64,000 nt of DNA from Gemmatimonadetes bacterium T265 (lineage in GTDB: Bacteria; Gemmatimonadota; Gemmatimonadetes; Gemmatimonadales; Gemmatimonadaceae): NCBI GenBank assembly GCA_019973575.1, contig BPUI01000001.1:2306342-2370341 (forward strand). Reading direction: 5' to 3'. Of the stretch, positions 23,746 to 33,248 are shown in pieces; position 1 is the stretch's first letter; each line of letters opens with the position of its first letter. The notes under the pieces are model-generated. The model saw only the letters and a list, made by a program, of their open reading frames with translations. It was not told the DNA's origin and did no database searches. The position numbers and the translations under genes were made by a program.

Positions 23746-26025
23746 CTACCGCTTCACCGCGCCGGCCGCGTTCGGCACCGGCGTCACCGGCGGCGCCGCG
23801 TGCAGCCGGTACTCCCGCGGCGGCTCCGCGCCTAACAGGTACCGCACGAAGTAGTCCCACCGCCGCCGGATCATGTACGGCTCCCCGCCGAACCCGTGCC
23901 GCCGGTTGGGGAGCGGGAGCACGTCGACGTCCTTGTTGGCCGCGACCAGCGCGTCGACGAGCGCGAGCGAGTTGTCGGGCGGCACGTTGTCGTCCGCCGT
24001 CCCGTACGCCAGGAGCAGGTGCCCCTTGAGCGCCCCCGCGCGCAGCTGGTTCGCCTGTGCGTCGTAGTTCGTCGTCCCGTCGGCGTTCCGGACCTCGAGG
24101 CCCGTCCACTTCTCCCCCCAGTCGTCCTCGTAGAGGCGGTTGTCGTGGTTCCCCGCCTCGCTCACCCCGGCCTTGAAGAAGTCGGGGAAGCGGAGCATCG
24201 CCGCGGCCGTCGCGTAGCCGCCGCCCGAGTGGCCCCAGACGCCGACGCGCGTCGAGTCGACCCACGGGTACCGCGCCGCGAGCTGGCGCACCGCGGCCAC
24301 CTGGTCGGGGATCCCGTTGTCGCCCATGTCGGCCGCGTACGCCGCGTGGAAGGTCTTGGAGCGGAGCGGCGTGCCTAACGCGTCGAGCTGGACGACGACG
24401 AAGCCGAGCTCGGCCATCGCGCGCGCGTCGCCGCGCACCGGCGAGAAGCTCCGGCTCCCGACCGAGCCGACCTGCGGCCCGGGGTACACGTTCACGACGA
24501 CTGGGTAGCGCCGCGTCGAGTCGAACGCGGTCGGGCGGTAGAGGAGTCCGTACAAATCGGTGCGCCCGTCGCGCGCCTTCGTCGTGAACGGGACCGGCGG
24601 CGTCCACCCCGCGGCCGCGAGGCGCGAGACGTCGCCCCGCGCGAGCGTCTGCGTCACGCGCCCGCTCGCCGCGTCGCGCACGACGAGCGTCGGCGGAACG
24701 TCGGGGCGCGAGTAGCTATCGACGACGTGCCGCCCGTCGGGGGCGAGCGCGACCTCGTGGTCCGCATCCTCCGGACTCAGGAGCCGGACGGCGGGCCGGT
24801 CGAGCGAGGCGCGGTAGAGGTGGCGGAAGTACGGGTCGCGCCCCGGCTCGCGGCCGACCGCCGTAAAGAGCACCGAGCGCGCCCGCTCATCGACCGCGAG
24901 CACCTGCGCGACGTCGCCCGGCCCGGTCGTGACCTGCCGCTTCACGCGCCCGGTCGCGAGGTCGTATAGGTAGAGCTGCCCCCAGTCGTCGCGCTCCGAG
25001 AACCAGAGCACCTCGTTCGTGCCCCAGAGCACGCGCCAGTTCGGCCGGTCGGTCACGACGTCGTAGCCCGACTCGTAGAACGTCGGCGTCGTCTCCGTGA
25101 ACACGTCGCGCACCGCGCCGGTCGCCGCGTCGGCCACGCGCAGCGTCGCGCGCTTGTGGTCGCGCGACGTCGACACGAACGCGAGGCGCGACGCGTCGGG
25201 GCTCCACTCGACGTCGGCCCAGCGGCCGCCGCAGACGATGTGGTCGCAGAGCGTCGAGCGGTGCGCGTCGGGCGCGAGCTGCAGCGGGATCACGCGCGGC
25301 GTCGCGCCCGAGAGGTCGATCACGACGCGGCGGATCGTGCTGACGGCCGAGTCGCCGACGAAGGGGTACTTCCACGCCTCGAGCTGCGGGTGGCCGACGC
25401 GGCCGCCCGTCGTCGTGCGGACGAGGTAGAAGTCGCCGACGGCGCGGTCGTCCTGCTGAAACGTCACGATCTTCTTCGAGTCGGCAGACCAGAGCACGAC
25501 CGCGCGGCCGCTCCGCACCCAGCCGGCGTTGTCGGTCGCGTAGCCGTCGTCCTTGACGCCGTCGGTCGTCAGCTGCACCTCGTTGCCGCCGGCGGAGTCG
25601 CGCACCCACAGGTTGTAGTCGCGGACGAAGGCGACCCGCCGTCCGTCGGGCGAGCGCGCCATGTCGCGGCGCTCGGGGAGCGCCCCCGCTGCGCGCGCGA
25701 CCGCCTGCTGCGCGGCCGGATCGGCGATCGTGTCGGCCGTGCCGCGCGCGGGGTCGACGACGACGAGCCGGGCGTTCGCGCCCGGCGCGTTGGCCGCCGC
25801 AGCCGCGCGGTAGGCGAGCCGGCCATCCGCCAGCCACGACGGCCGGCCCGGCAGCGAGACGAGCGGGACGACGTTCCACGCCATGAACCGTTCGGCGCGC
25901 GCGTAGTCGCTGTCGGCGAGGGCGCGGGGCGCGGGTTGGGCGCCTGCGCGCCCGAGTGGGCCGAGCGCGAGGACGCCCGCGACGGCGGCGCCGCGCGGAC
26001 CGTGAGAAAGCCGGCGACCGGACAT
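23746..26025 (-). CDS. dipeptidyl peptidase IV-like S9 family serine peptidase
   Basis: A 759-aa secreted prolyl-oligopeptidase-family enzyme. An N-terminal signal (SGRRLSHGPRGAAVAGVLAL, cleavage near AGAQ) is followed by a DPPIV beta-propeller region (about 60-500) and an alpha/beta-hydrolase domain. The catalytic triad is read as S600 in GHSGGG, D678 in TADDN and H710 in RRHGFGG. It probably cleaves X-Pro or similar dipeptides from exogenous peptides. ATG 26025 is chosen for the signal peptide; the longer frame to 26286 is not sensible. It converges with the SDR gene across the palindrome. Confidence 0.93.
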   Translation of the reverse strand: MSGRRLSHGPRGAAVAGVLALGPLGRAGAQPAPRALADSDYARAERFMAWNVVPLVSLPGRPSWLADGRLAYRAAAAANAPGANARLVVVDPARGTADTIADPAAQQAVARAAGALPERRDMARSPDGRRVAFVRDYNLWVRDSAGGNEVQLTTDGVKDDGYATDNAGWVRSGRAVVLWSADSKKIVTFQQDDRAVGDFYLVRTTTGGRVGHPQLEAWKYPFVGDSAVSTIRRVVIDLSGATPRVIPLQLAPDAHRSTLCDHIVCGGRWADVEWSPDASRLAFVSTSRDHKRATLRVADAATGAVRDVFTETTPTFYESGYDVVTDRPNWRVLWGTNEVLWFSERDDWGQLYLYDLATGRVKRQVTTGPGDVAQVLAVDERARSVLFTAVGREPGRDPYFRHLYRASLDRPAVRLLSPEDADHEVALAPDGRHVVDSYSRPDVPPTLVVRDAASGRVTQTLARGDVSRLAAAGWTPPVPFTTKARDGRTDLYGLLYRPTAFDSTRRYPVVVNVYPGPQVGSVGSRSFSPVRGDARAMAELGFVVVQLDALGTPLRSKTFHAAYAADMGDNGIPDQVAAVRQLAARYPWVDSTRVGVWGHSGGGYATAAAMLRFPDFFKAGVSEAGNHDNRLYEDDWGEKWTGLEVRNADGTTNYDAQANQLRAGALKGHLLLAYGTADDNVPPDNSLALVDALVAANKDVDVLPLPNRRHGFGGEPYMIRRRWDYFVRYLLGAEPPREYRLHAAPPVTPVPNAAGAVKR

Positions 26026-26084
26026 GAGACGGGGAAGCACGAGGAGGAGTGGGCGCGCGAAGCCGCGCCCCGCGGCCGCGCCGA

Positions 26085-26837
26085 TCAGGCCGGCGTTGCG
26101 CGGGCGAACAGCTGCCGCTTCTTCATCAGGACGGACGTCAGCCGGGCGCCGAGGTGAAACAGCCCGGGGCTCGCGCGCCAGAGCCGTTCCGCGACGCGCG
26201 GCGGCCACGCGTGGTCGATCACGCGAACCTCGCGCGGCGCGAAGCCCGCCGCGACGAGCAGGTTCCCGAGCGTCAGCGGCGTCCACGCGTAGAGGTGCAT
26301 GTCGAAGTCACCGGGGCGGAACCGGCGCTGGCCGCCTTCGCGCCAGTCGTCCAGCGGCAGCAGGAGCAGCAGTTCCCCGTCGGCGCGCAGCACGCGACGG
26401 AGCTCGCGCAGCACCGCGGCCGGCGAGTCGACGTGCTCCAGCGCGTGGCTCGACACCGCGCGCGAGAACGCGGCGCTCGGCAGGGTCGTTAGGCTCTCGT
26501 GCACGTCGAGGCCGCGCGCGCGCGCGCGGGCGACCGCCGCCGGGTTGATCTCGACGCCGGCCTTCCGCGCGCCCGGGAGCACGGCCAGCAGGTCCCCGGC
26601 GCCGCATCCGAATTCGACGACCGCGTCCGACGGCCCGACGTACGGCGCCCAGACGAACATGTTCATGCTCGCCGCCCGGGTGCCGGCGGCCGCCTGTCGG
26701 GCGAAGTAGTCCTCGCCGCGTGCGCCGCGGTACAGGTCGCCGGGCGTCGACACGTCGGCCGCGTCGGTCGTTCGCGTGTCGGAGCTGGTCACGTCGGGGG
26801 TGCGGGAAGCGGAGGCGGCGCGCCCCGCGGCCGGCAT
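26085..26837 (-). CDS. class I SAM-dependent methyltransferase
   Basis: About 250 aa. SAM-binding motif I is VEFGCGAGDLLAVL, followed by VEINPAAVARAR (acidic ribose-binding position) and SSHALEHVDSPAAVLRELRR, the pattern of UbiE/COQ5-like methyltransferases. The substrate is unknown. The first 50 residues are Ser/Thr-rich and poorly conserved in style, so the true start may be a downstream GTG or ATG. It is 59 bp upstream of the S9 peptidase and could share its transcript. One GTTAGGC word is read here in the reverse frame as Leu-Thr. Confidence 0.85.
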   Translation of the reverse strand: MPAAGRAASASRTPDVTSSDTRTTDAADVSTPGDLYRGARGEDYFARQAAAGTRAASMNMFVWAPYVGPSDAVVEFGCGAGDLLAVLPGARKAGVEINPAAVARARARGLDVHESLTTLPSAAFSRAVSSHALEHVDSPAAVLRELRRVLRADGELLLLLPLDDWREGGQRRFRPGDFDMHLYAWTPLTLGNLLVAAGFAPREVRVIDHAWPPRVAERLWRASPGLFHLGARLTSVLMKKRQLFARATPA

Positions 26838-26968
26838 CGGACGTCGCGCCCGCCGCGCCCGGAGCGCCCGGCCGAATCGTAGCCGTCCGAAATCCCGCCC
26901 GCCAGCAGATCGGAACGCGGTGCGCACCCCACGCGTCGGCGCGCGCTGTGCGGCGGCGTGCGGTAGTT

Positions 26969-26986
26969 GCGCCCGGTCCCGGGCGC
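26969..26986. other. Short perfect hairpin upstream of acetamidase
   Basis: An 8-bp GC stem with a 2-nt centre (26969-26976 with 26979-26986) in the divergent gap between the methyltransferase and acetamidase. It may be an operator or RNA hairpin; in such G+C-rich DNA it could also be chance. Confidence 0.3.
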
Positions 26987-27031
26987 CGTAGCATGCGACA
27001 CGCCCTTCGTCGCCCTCGCCTCCCGTCTCCG

Positions 27032-28171
27032 ATGCACGTCCGTCGCCCCACCGCGTCCGTCGCCTGCGCGGCCTTGTCGCTATTCGCCGCGTTCCTCGCC
27101 GTCGCGTGCCCGCCGATCGCCCACGCGCAGCCGGCCGCGACCGCGGCGTCCACGACCTCGCACGACGTGCCGGCGCACACGCCGACGCTGCCGTCCGCGA
27201 CGCCGCCCCGCCTCTACCGCCTCATGCCGTCCCCGACGACCGTGGCGTGGGGGCACTACGACGCCCGGTCCGCGCCGGTCCTCCGCGTGCGTTCGGGCGA
27301 CACGGTGGTCGTCGGCACGCTCATCACGTCCACGCCCGATCGGCTCGAGCGCGCCGGCGTCGCCCCGGCCGACGTCGAGCCGGCCCTCCGCGCGATCGTC
27401 TCGACCGTGACCGACAAGGGCCCGGGCGGCCACATCCTCACCGGCCCGATCTACGTCGAGGGGGCCGAGCCGGGCGACGTGCTGGAGGTGCACATCGAGC
27501 GCATCGCGCTCGCGATCCCGTACGCGTACAACGCGTTCGGCCCGACGAGCGGCTTCCTGCCCGAGGACTTCGGCTACGCGCGGATGAAGATCATCCCGCT
27601 CGACGCGAGCGCCGGCGTCGCGCACTTCGCGCCGGGCATCGACGTCCCGCTCCGCCCGTTCTTCGGCTCGATCGGCGTCGCGCCCCCGCCGAGCGCGGGG
27701 CGCCTCAACTCGGCGCCGCCGGGGATCCACGCGGGTAACCTCGACAACAAGTACTTCGTCGCCGGCACGGTCCTCTCGATCCCCGTCCACGCCCCCGGCG
27801 CGCTGCTCGAAATCGGCGACGGCCACGCCGGGCAGGGCAACGGCGAGGTCGACATCACCGCGCTCGAGACGTCACTCGTGGGCACCTTCCGCCTCGTCCT
27901 GCGCAAGGACCGGCACCTCACGTGGCCGCGCGGCGAGACGCCGACGCACTGGATCACGATGGGGATGGACACGAGCCTCGTCCGCGCGACCAAGACGGCG
28001 GTGCGCGAGGCGATCGACTTCCTCGTCGCGGAGCACGGGCTGTCGCGCGACGAGGCGTACATGCTCGTGAGCGTCGCGGGCGACGTGGAGGTGACGCAGC
28101 TCGTGGACGGCAACGTCGGGGCGCACGTGCTCATCCCCAAGTCCGTCTTCGTCGGAAAGGGGACGCGTTAG
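27032..28171 (+). CDS. acetamidase/formamidase family protein with signal peptide
   Basis: A 379-aa FmdA/AmdA-family hydrolase that releases ammonia from short amides. Family motifs include GPIYVEGAEPGDVLEV, DNKYFVAGT and GDGHAGQGNGEVDITALE with His and Asp residues. Unlike classic cytosolic members it begins with a Sec-type signal (VACAALSLFAAFLAVA, cleavage near AHAQ), so it is predicted periplasmic. ATG 27032 is preferred; an ATG at 26993 would add 13 residues. Its stop is inside a GTTAGGC-containing hairpin shared with the convergent dehydratase gene. Confidence 0.88.
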   Translation: MHVRRPTASVACAALSLFAAFLAVACPPIAHAQPAATAASTTSHDVPAHTPTLPSATPPRLYRLMPSPTTVAWGHYDARSAPVLRVRSGDTVVVGTLITSTPDRLERAGVAPADVEPALRAIVSTVTDKGPGGHILTGPIYVEGAEPGDVLEVHIERIALAIPYAYNAFGPTSGFLPEDFGYARMKIIPLDASAGVAHFAPGIDVPLRPFFGSIGVAPPPSAGRLNSAPPGIHAGNLDNKYFVAGTVLSIPVHAPGALLEIGDGHAGQGNGEVDITALETSLVGTFRLVLRKDRHLTWPRGETPTHWITMGMDTSLVRATKTAVREAIDFLVAEHGLSRDEAYMLVSVAGDVEVTQLVDGNVGAHVLIPKSVFVGKGTR

Positions 28172-28179
28172 GCGCGTCC
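28161..28179. terminator. Hairpin with the GTTAGGC word across loop and stop codon
   Basis: A 7-bp stem (28161-28167 with 28173-28179) closes a 5-nt TTAGG loop. It spans the acetamidase stop codon and faces the threonine dehydratase stop seven bases away. It is symmetrical enough to act on both convergent transcripts, though no T-tract follows. Confidence 0.5.
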
Positions 28180-28185
28180 GACGCG

Positions 28186-29214
28186 TCAGCTCCCCGCGAG
28201 CACCCGCGCGAACACCTCCGCGTCCACGTTCCCGCCGCAGAGCACGACCGCGACCCGCCGCCCGCGCACCAGCTCCGGCGCGCGCTCGCGCTCCTGCAGC
28301 AGCGCCGCGAGTGCCGCCGCCCCCGCCCCCTCGGCCGCGTTGTGCGTGTCCGCGAACAGCGCCCGCATCGCCCCGGCGACCTCGGCGTCGCTCACCTCGA
28401 CGACGCGCGCGAGCCCCGGGCCGCCCGCGTCGCCGCGCAGCGCGGCGAGCGCCTCGGGCACGGGCGTGCGGCACGCCATCCCGTCCGCGAGCACCGTGGT
28501 CGCCGGATGCGACTCCGCACGCCCGCTCGCGAGCGACCGCGCGTACGCGGGCGCGTGCGCGCTCACCACGCCGACGACGTCGGCGCGCGCGCCGAGCGCC
28601 GCCTTCGCCGCGAGTACCCCACACGCGCCGGAGCCGAGCCCGATCGGGACGTAGACGGTGTCCAGCTCCGCGCCCGCGGCCGCGGTGGCGCGAAAGAGCT
28701 CCAGCGCGTACGTCCCGACGCCCGCCACGAGGTCCGGGTGGAAGCTCGGCAGGCGGTACCACCCGCGCGCCGCCGCGAGCCCGTCCGCCGCCTCGACCGC
28801 GGCCTGGAAGTCGTCGCCCGCCTCGACCAGCTCGACGCCTAACGCGCGCATCGCGGCGTTCTTCTCGCGCGCGTTGCCGCGCGGCACGACGACGAGCGCG
28901 GGGATCCCGGCGCGGCGCGCGGCGAAGCCGACGCTCTGCCCGTGGTTGCCGCGCGTCGCGGTGACCACCCCGAGGACGCGCGGGACGGCGCGCGCGAGGC
29001 GGTCGAGGTGAACGAGGCCGCCGCGGATCTTGAAGGCGCCCACGGGCGTGTGATTCTCGTGCTTGACCCACGTCTCGACGCCGGTGCGCGCCTCGAGCAG
29101 CGGCCACCGGTACTGCGGCGTCGGCGGCATCGCGCGGTGGACCGTGGCGGCCGCGGCCTCGAGCGCGGCGAGGGATGGAAGCGCGGGCGAAGCCGGCGCG
29201 GCGGCGGTCGTCAT
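28186..29214 (-). CDS. threonine dehydratase-like PLP enzyme
   Basis: A 342-aa fold-type II PLP enzyme of the serine/threonine dehydratase family. The PLP lysine is K62 in VGAFKIRGG. The phosphate-binding loop is GLGSGACG, and ATRGNHGQSV is the conserved Asn motif. There is no ACT domain, so it is the short catabolic-like form without isoleucine feedback. It might deaminate threonine or a related hydroxy-amino acid. It is divergent from the phosphoesterase fusion gene. Confidence 0.9.
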   Translation of the reverse strand: MTTAAAPASPALPSLAALEAAAATVHRAMPPTPQYRWPLLEARTGVETWVKHENHTPVGAFKIRGGLVHLDRLARAVPRVLGVVTATRGNHGQSVGFAARRAGIPALVVVPRGNAREKNAAMRALGVELVEAGDDFQAAVEAADGLAAARGWYRLPSFHPDLVAGVGTYALELFRATAAAGAELDTVYVPIGLGSGACGVLAAKAALGARADVVGVVSAHAPAYARSLASGRAESHPATTVLADGMACRTPVPEALAALRGDAGGPGLARVVEVSDAEVAGAMRALFADTHNAAEGAGAAALAALLQERERAPELVRGRRVAVVLCGGNVDAEVFARVLAGS

Positions 29215-29301
29215 CTCCGCAAGCTACCCGGGCCCGACCGTTACGCAGCCGACGAACGCGGACGGGCGCGCGCCACACGCGGACGGGCTACGTTCGCCAC
29301 C

Positions 29302-31920
29302 ATGCGCCTCTTCCCGCCCGCGCGCGCCGCCGGCGCCGCGCTCCTCGCCGGCGGCGTCGTCGCCGTCTTCCCTGCGTGCACCACCTCCCGCCGCCCAGAC
29401 GCGGCCACGACGGCCGTCCCGCTCGACACCGGCGCGCGCCGCCTCCCCACCGGCCGCCACCTCGACCCCGCCGGCCGACAGGTCGACGTACTGCCGATGC
29501 CGCTCGCCCTGCTGCCCTCGCCCGAGGGCGACGCGCTCGTCCTGCTCGGCTCCGGCTGGGCGACGGAGGGCGTGCAGGTGCTCGACCGCGCGACCGGGCG
29601 CGTGCGCCAGACCGTCGAGCAGGCGAGCGCGTTCGTCGGCCTCGCCTGGGCGCCCGCGCCCGCCGCCGACGGCGCGCGCACCCTGTACGCGTCGGGCGGC
29701 AACGGCGACGTCGTGTACCGCTACCGTTGGGCCGGCGGGCGGCTCGCGCGCACCGACTCGCTCGTGCTCGCGGCCAAGCGTACGCCGCGCGCGGACGGTA
29801 CGCGCTACCCGGCGGGCCTCGCCCTCTCGCCCGACGGCCGGCGGCTCTACGTGGCGGAGAACCTCGGCGACGCGCTCGCCGTCGTCGACGTCGCGAGCGG
29901 GCGCGTCGTCCAGCGGCTCGGCACCGAGCGCTACCCGTACGGCGTGGCCGTCGGGCCGAGCGGGCGCGTGTTCGTGAGCGCGTGGGGCGGGGAGACGGTG
30001 AGCGTCTTCGACCCGGGCGGGGCACGCGGCGCGCCGTCCGACACGTTGGTCCGCGTCCGCGACGTCGGCGGGATCCGCCACCCCGGCACGCTGCTGCTCA
30101 GCCGCGACGGAGGCCGCCTCTTCATCGCCTCGCCGAGCACGGACCGCGTCGTCGTGCTCGACACGCGCACGCTCGCGCCGGACCGCGCGATCGGTGTGCT
30201 CACCGACCCGGGGCCCGCGCGCGCCGGCGACGGCCCGCCGCGCGAGGGGAGCACGCCCGCCGCGCTCGCCCTCTCGCCTAACGAGGACCGATTGTACGTC
30301 GCGGAGAGCGACAACAACGCGGTCGCCGTGTTCTCGCTCGCGGCGCCGTCCGCCGGCGGTCCGCCGGCCCCGCGCGGGCGCGTGCCGGTGGGCTGGTACC
30401 CGACGGCCGTCGCCGTGCTCGGCGATTCGCTGTACGTGGCGGACGGCAAGGGCCGCGGCACCGCGGCGAACCCCGACGGCCCGCAGCCGCGGCAGTCGCT
30501 CGAAAAGCAGGGCTCGCGCGGGGCGACGACGACGCTGAGCCAGATCCGCGGCACCGTGACGGCGCTCCCGCTCGCCGCCCTCGCCGACGGCGCGCGGCTC
30601 GCGGCGCTCGACACGCGCGTCGCGCGCGCGAACGCGTGGGGCGCGTCCGCGCCGCGCTCCGGCGGGCTGCCGCCGTTCGAGCACGTCGTCTACGTCATCA
30701 AGGAGAACCGCACCTACGACCAACTCCTCGGCGACCTGCCGCAGGCCGACGGCGATTCGTCGCTGACCTTCTTCCCGCGCGCCAACACGCCCAACCACCA
30801 CGCGCTCGCCGAGCGGTTCGGCATCTTCGACCGGTTCTTTGTGAACGCGGAGGTGAGCGGCGACGGGCACAACTGGAGCACCGCGGCCTACGCCACCGAC
30901 TACGTGCAGAAGACCGTGCCGATGAACTACTCCGGGCGCGGGCGCAGCTACGACTTCGAGGGCACCAACCGCGGGTCCGGCGTCGCCGACATCCCGACCG
31001 ACGACGTCGCCGAGCCGGCGAACGGCTACCTGTGGGACCTCGCCCGGCGCGCCGGTGCGTCGTTCCGCAACTACGGCGAGTTCGTCGTGCCGGAGGGGGC
31101 GCTGACGGACGAGGGCACGGCGCGGCCGCGCGGCCCCGGCGCGCCGCCCGCGACGTACCGCGGGACGAAGGCGTTCCTCCGCACGCACACCGACACGCTG
31201 TCGCCGGGGTTCGACCTCGACGTCCCCGACCAGTTCCGCGCCGACCGCTGGATCGCGGAGCTGCAGGAGTTCGCGCGGCAGGGGCGCATGCCCGCGCTCG
31301 AACTCGTGCGCCTCTCGAACGACCACACCGCCGGCGCGCGCATCGGCAGCCACACGCCGCGCGCGTACCTCGCCGACAACGACCTCGCGTTAGGCCGGAT
31401 GGTCGAGGCCCTCTCGCGCTCGCCCTTCTGGCGCACGACGGTGATGTTCGTCGTCGAAGACGACGCGCAGAACGGGCCCGACCACGTCGACTCGCACCGC
31501 TCGCCGTTCCTCGCCGTCTCCGTGTGGAGCCGCCCTGGCGCGGTCCACCGCTGGACCAACACCACCGACGTGCTCGCGACGATCGAGGCGGCGCTCGGCC
31601 TCGGGCACATGAGCCAGTTCGACACCTACGCGCGCCCGCTCACCGACGTCTGGGCGAGGTCGCCCGACCTGCGCCCGTACGCCGCGCTCACGCCGTCGGT
31701 CCCGCTCGTCGAGCGCAACACGGCGTCGAACACCACGCCGGCCGACGCGCGGCTCAGCGCGCGTCTCGCCTTCGACGCCGAAGACAAGGTCGACGACATG
31801 ACCCTCAACCGAATCCTCTGGCGGACGGTCAAGGGGCCGGGGGTGCCGTACCCGGCCGTGCCCGCCGCGGCGCGCCCCTCCGGCCACGCCCTCGCGCTGG
31901 CGGCCGCGTCCGGTCGCTAA
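29302..31920 (+). CDS. beta-propeller / phosphoesterase fusion protein, exported
   Basis: An 872-aa exported protein. The N terminus is a lipoprotein-like signal (VVAVFPACTT). Residues about 60-430 form YVTN-type propeller blades (LALSPDGRRLYVAENLGDAL, then LALSPNEDRLYVAESDNNAV). The C-terminal half (about 450-800) is an alkaline-phosphatase-superfamily phosphoesterase, PF04185-like: VYVIKENRTYDQLLGDL with the metal and nucleophile region, and FVVEDDAQNGPDHVDSHRSP with metal ligands. It probably hydrolyses an extracellular phosphodiester or phosphomonoester. ATG 29302 is chosen for the signal. It is followed 11 bp later by a membrane protein gene. Confidence 0.88.
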   Translation: MRLFPPARAAGAALLAGGVVAVFPACTTSRRPDAATTAVPLDTGARRLPTGRHLDPAGRQVDVLPMPLALLPSPEGDALVLLGSGWATEGVQVLDRATGRVRQTVEQASAFVGLAWAPAPAADGARTLYASGGNGDVVYRYRWAGGRLARTDSLVLAAKRTPRADGTRYPAGLALSPDGRRLYVAENLGDALAVVDVASGRVVQRLGTERYPYGVAVGPSGRVFVSAWGGETVSVFDPGGARGAPSDTLVRVRDVGGIRHPGTLLLSRDGGRLFIASPSTDRVVVLDTRTLAPDRAIGVLTDPGPARAGDGPPREGSTPAALALSPNEDRLYVAESDNNAVAVFSLAAPSAGGPPAPRGRVPVGWYPTAVAVLGDSLYVADGKGRGTAANPDGPQPRQSLEKQGSRGATTTLSQIRGTVTALPLAALADGARLAALDTRVARANAWGASAPRSGGLPPFEHVVYVIKENRTYDQLLGDLPQADGDSSLTFFPRANTPNHHALAERFGIFDRFFVNAEVSGDGHNWSTAAYATDYVQKTVPMNYSGRGRSYDFEGTNRGSGVADIPTDDVAEPANGYLWDLARRAGASFRNYGEFVVPEGALTDEGTARPRGPGAPPATYRGTKAFLRTHTDTLSPGFDLDVPDQFRADRWIAELQEFARQGRMPALELVRLSNDHTAGARIGSHTPRAYLADNDLALGRMVEALSRSPFWRTTVMFVVEDDAQNGPDHVDSHRSPFLAVSVWSRPGAVHRWTNTTDVLATIEAALGLGHMSQFDTYARPLTDVWARSPDLRPYAALTPSVPLVERNTASNTTPADARLSARLAFDAEDKVDDMTLNRILWRTVKGPGVPYPAVPAAARPSGHALALAAASGR

Positions 31921-31931
31921 GTTCTGCCCGG

Positions 31932-33011
31932 GTGTCCCCCGGCCGCTGGATCCTCGTCGCACTTTCGTTCGCCGCCGCCATCGCGGCCTCGGGCTACGTC
32001 GTCTGGTCGACGTGGCCCGCGGAGGGCGGCACGGTCGCCCTCCCGCTGCTCGCGCACGCCTTCGGACTCGGCGCATTCCTGCTCGAGCTCTTCTCGCGCG
32101 CCTGGAAGATCCAGCTCTCCGCCCGCGCGCTCCGCATCCCGCTCGGCTTCGGCACGGCGCTCCGCACCTGCCTCGGCGGGGACTTCGGCGCCGCCGTGAC
32201 GCCCGCGCGGTCGGGCGCGGAGCCGGCGCGCTACCTCGTGCTCACCGAGGCGCGCGTCGCGCCGACCGCGCGCCTGCTGATCCTCTTCACCGAGCTGTTC
32301 CTCGAGATGCTCTCGCTGGCGACGGTCGCCGTGCTGCTCGCGGTCGGCTTCCGCGGCACGGGCGGCGCGCTCGCCGGACTCGAGGGGCTCGTCGGCGGCT
32401 ACGCGGTGTTTGTGTTAGGCGTCGGCGGCGGGGGGCTGCTGCTCGCGCGGCGGAACGCGGGCGGGCCGCCGCCGCGTTGGGCGGCCTGGATCGGGGCCGG
32501 CCGCTGGCGCGCCGTGCAGCGCTCCGTGCGCCAGCTCCGCGCCAGCGTCGACGCGGTCCGCGCCGCGCGGCTCGGGACGATGGCGATCGCGCTGCTCGCC
32601 TCGATCGTCCATATCGTCGCGCGCGTGCTCGTCCTCCCCGGGCTCGTCTACGGGACGGTGCTCGCCGGCGGCCCCGCCGTGCCGTTCGTGCGCGACGCGA
32701 TCGCGCCGCTCGTGCTCTGGCCGCTCGCGCTCTCGTACGGCGCGGCCGTCGCGCCGGCGCCGGGCGGCGGCGGCGTGGTCGAGGCCGCGTTCGCCGCGAC
32801 GCTCGCCGGCACGATCCCGGCGGCGATCTTCGGCGCCTCGCTCATCTGGTGGCGCGTCTACACGTTCTACGCCTACGTGCTGCTCGGCGGCGTCGCGACG
32901 GGGCGCACGGCGCTCCGCGCGCTCCGGCGGCGCGGTCGACGGCGCGCCGCGGTGGAGGCGGCGAGCCCGGGGACCGCCCGCGAGTACGCGCCGCGAACGT
33001 CGGAGGCGTGA
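31932..33011 (+). CDS. flippase-like membrane protein (LPG synthase TM domain family)
   Basis: A 359-aa polytopic protein with about eight hydrophobic segments. It resembles the lysylphosphatidylglycerol synthase/UPF0104 transmembrane domain; the motif GGDFGAAVTPARSGAEPARY matches the family's conserved loop. No catalytic C-terminal synthase domain is present, so it may be a lipid or glycolipid flippase. The start is GTG, 11 bp after the phosphoesterase gene, so they are probably co-transcribed. It converges with the small zinc protein gene. Confidence 0.8.
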   Translation: MSPGRWILVALSFAAAIAASGYVVWSTWPAEGGTVALPLLAHAFGLGAFLLELFSRAWKIQLSARALRIPLGFGTALRTCLGGDFGAAVTPARSGAEPARYLVLTEARVAPTARLLILFTELFLEMLSLATVAVLLAVGFRGTGGALAGLEGLVGGYAVFVLGVGGGGLLLARRNAGGPPPRWAAWIGAGRWRAVQRSVRQLRASVDAVRAARLGTMAIALLASIVHIVARVLVLPGLVYGTVLAGGPAVPFVRDAIAPLVLWPLALSYGAAVAPAPGGGGVVEAAFAATLAGTIPAAIFGASLIWWRVYTFYAYVLLGGVATGRTALRALRRRGRRRAAVEAASPGTAREYAPRTSEA

Positions 33012-33019
33012 CGCCGGGT

Positions 33020-33223
33020 TCAGCGATTCCGGCAGTCGACGCAGGTGACCGGGCGCCGGAACTCGTGCACCATCCGCATGAGCCACGAGCCGTGCAGGTG
33101 TCGCGCGCAGAGGATGCGGTCGCACCGCTCGCACGTGCCGCCGGTCATCAGGTCGAACGCGGTGCCACACGCGTCGCAATCGAGGCGCAGGTCGGTCGCG
33201 CGCAGAACCTTGATCTTTTCCAT
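33020..33223 (-). CDS. small zinc-binding protein
   Basis: A 67-aa protein rich in metal ligands: CDACG, then CERCDRILCARHLHG, then CVDCRNR. The pattern of paired CxxC motifs with His suggests two interleaved zinc sites like a B-box or AN1-type finger. Role unknown. It lies immediately upstream of, and on the same strand as, the DUF1003 gene stop with 25 bp between. The regular cysteine pattern supports real coding despite its size. Confidence 0.75.
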   Translation of the reverse strand: MEKIKVLRATDLRLDCDACGTAFDLMTGGTCERCDRILCARHLHGSWLMRMVHEFRRPVTCVDCRNR

Positions 33224-33248
33224 CGGTCGTCGTACCCCGGTCCGCTTG

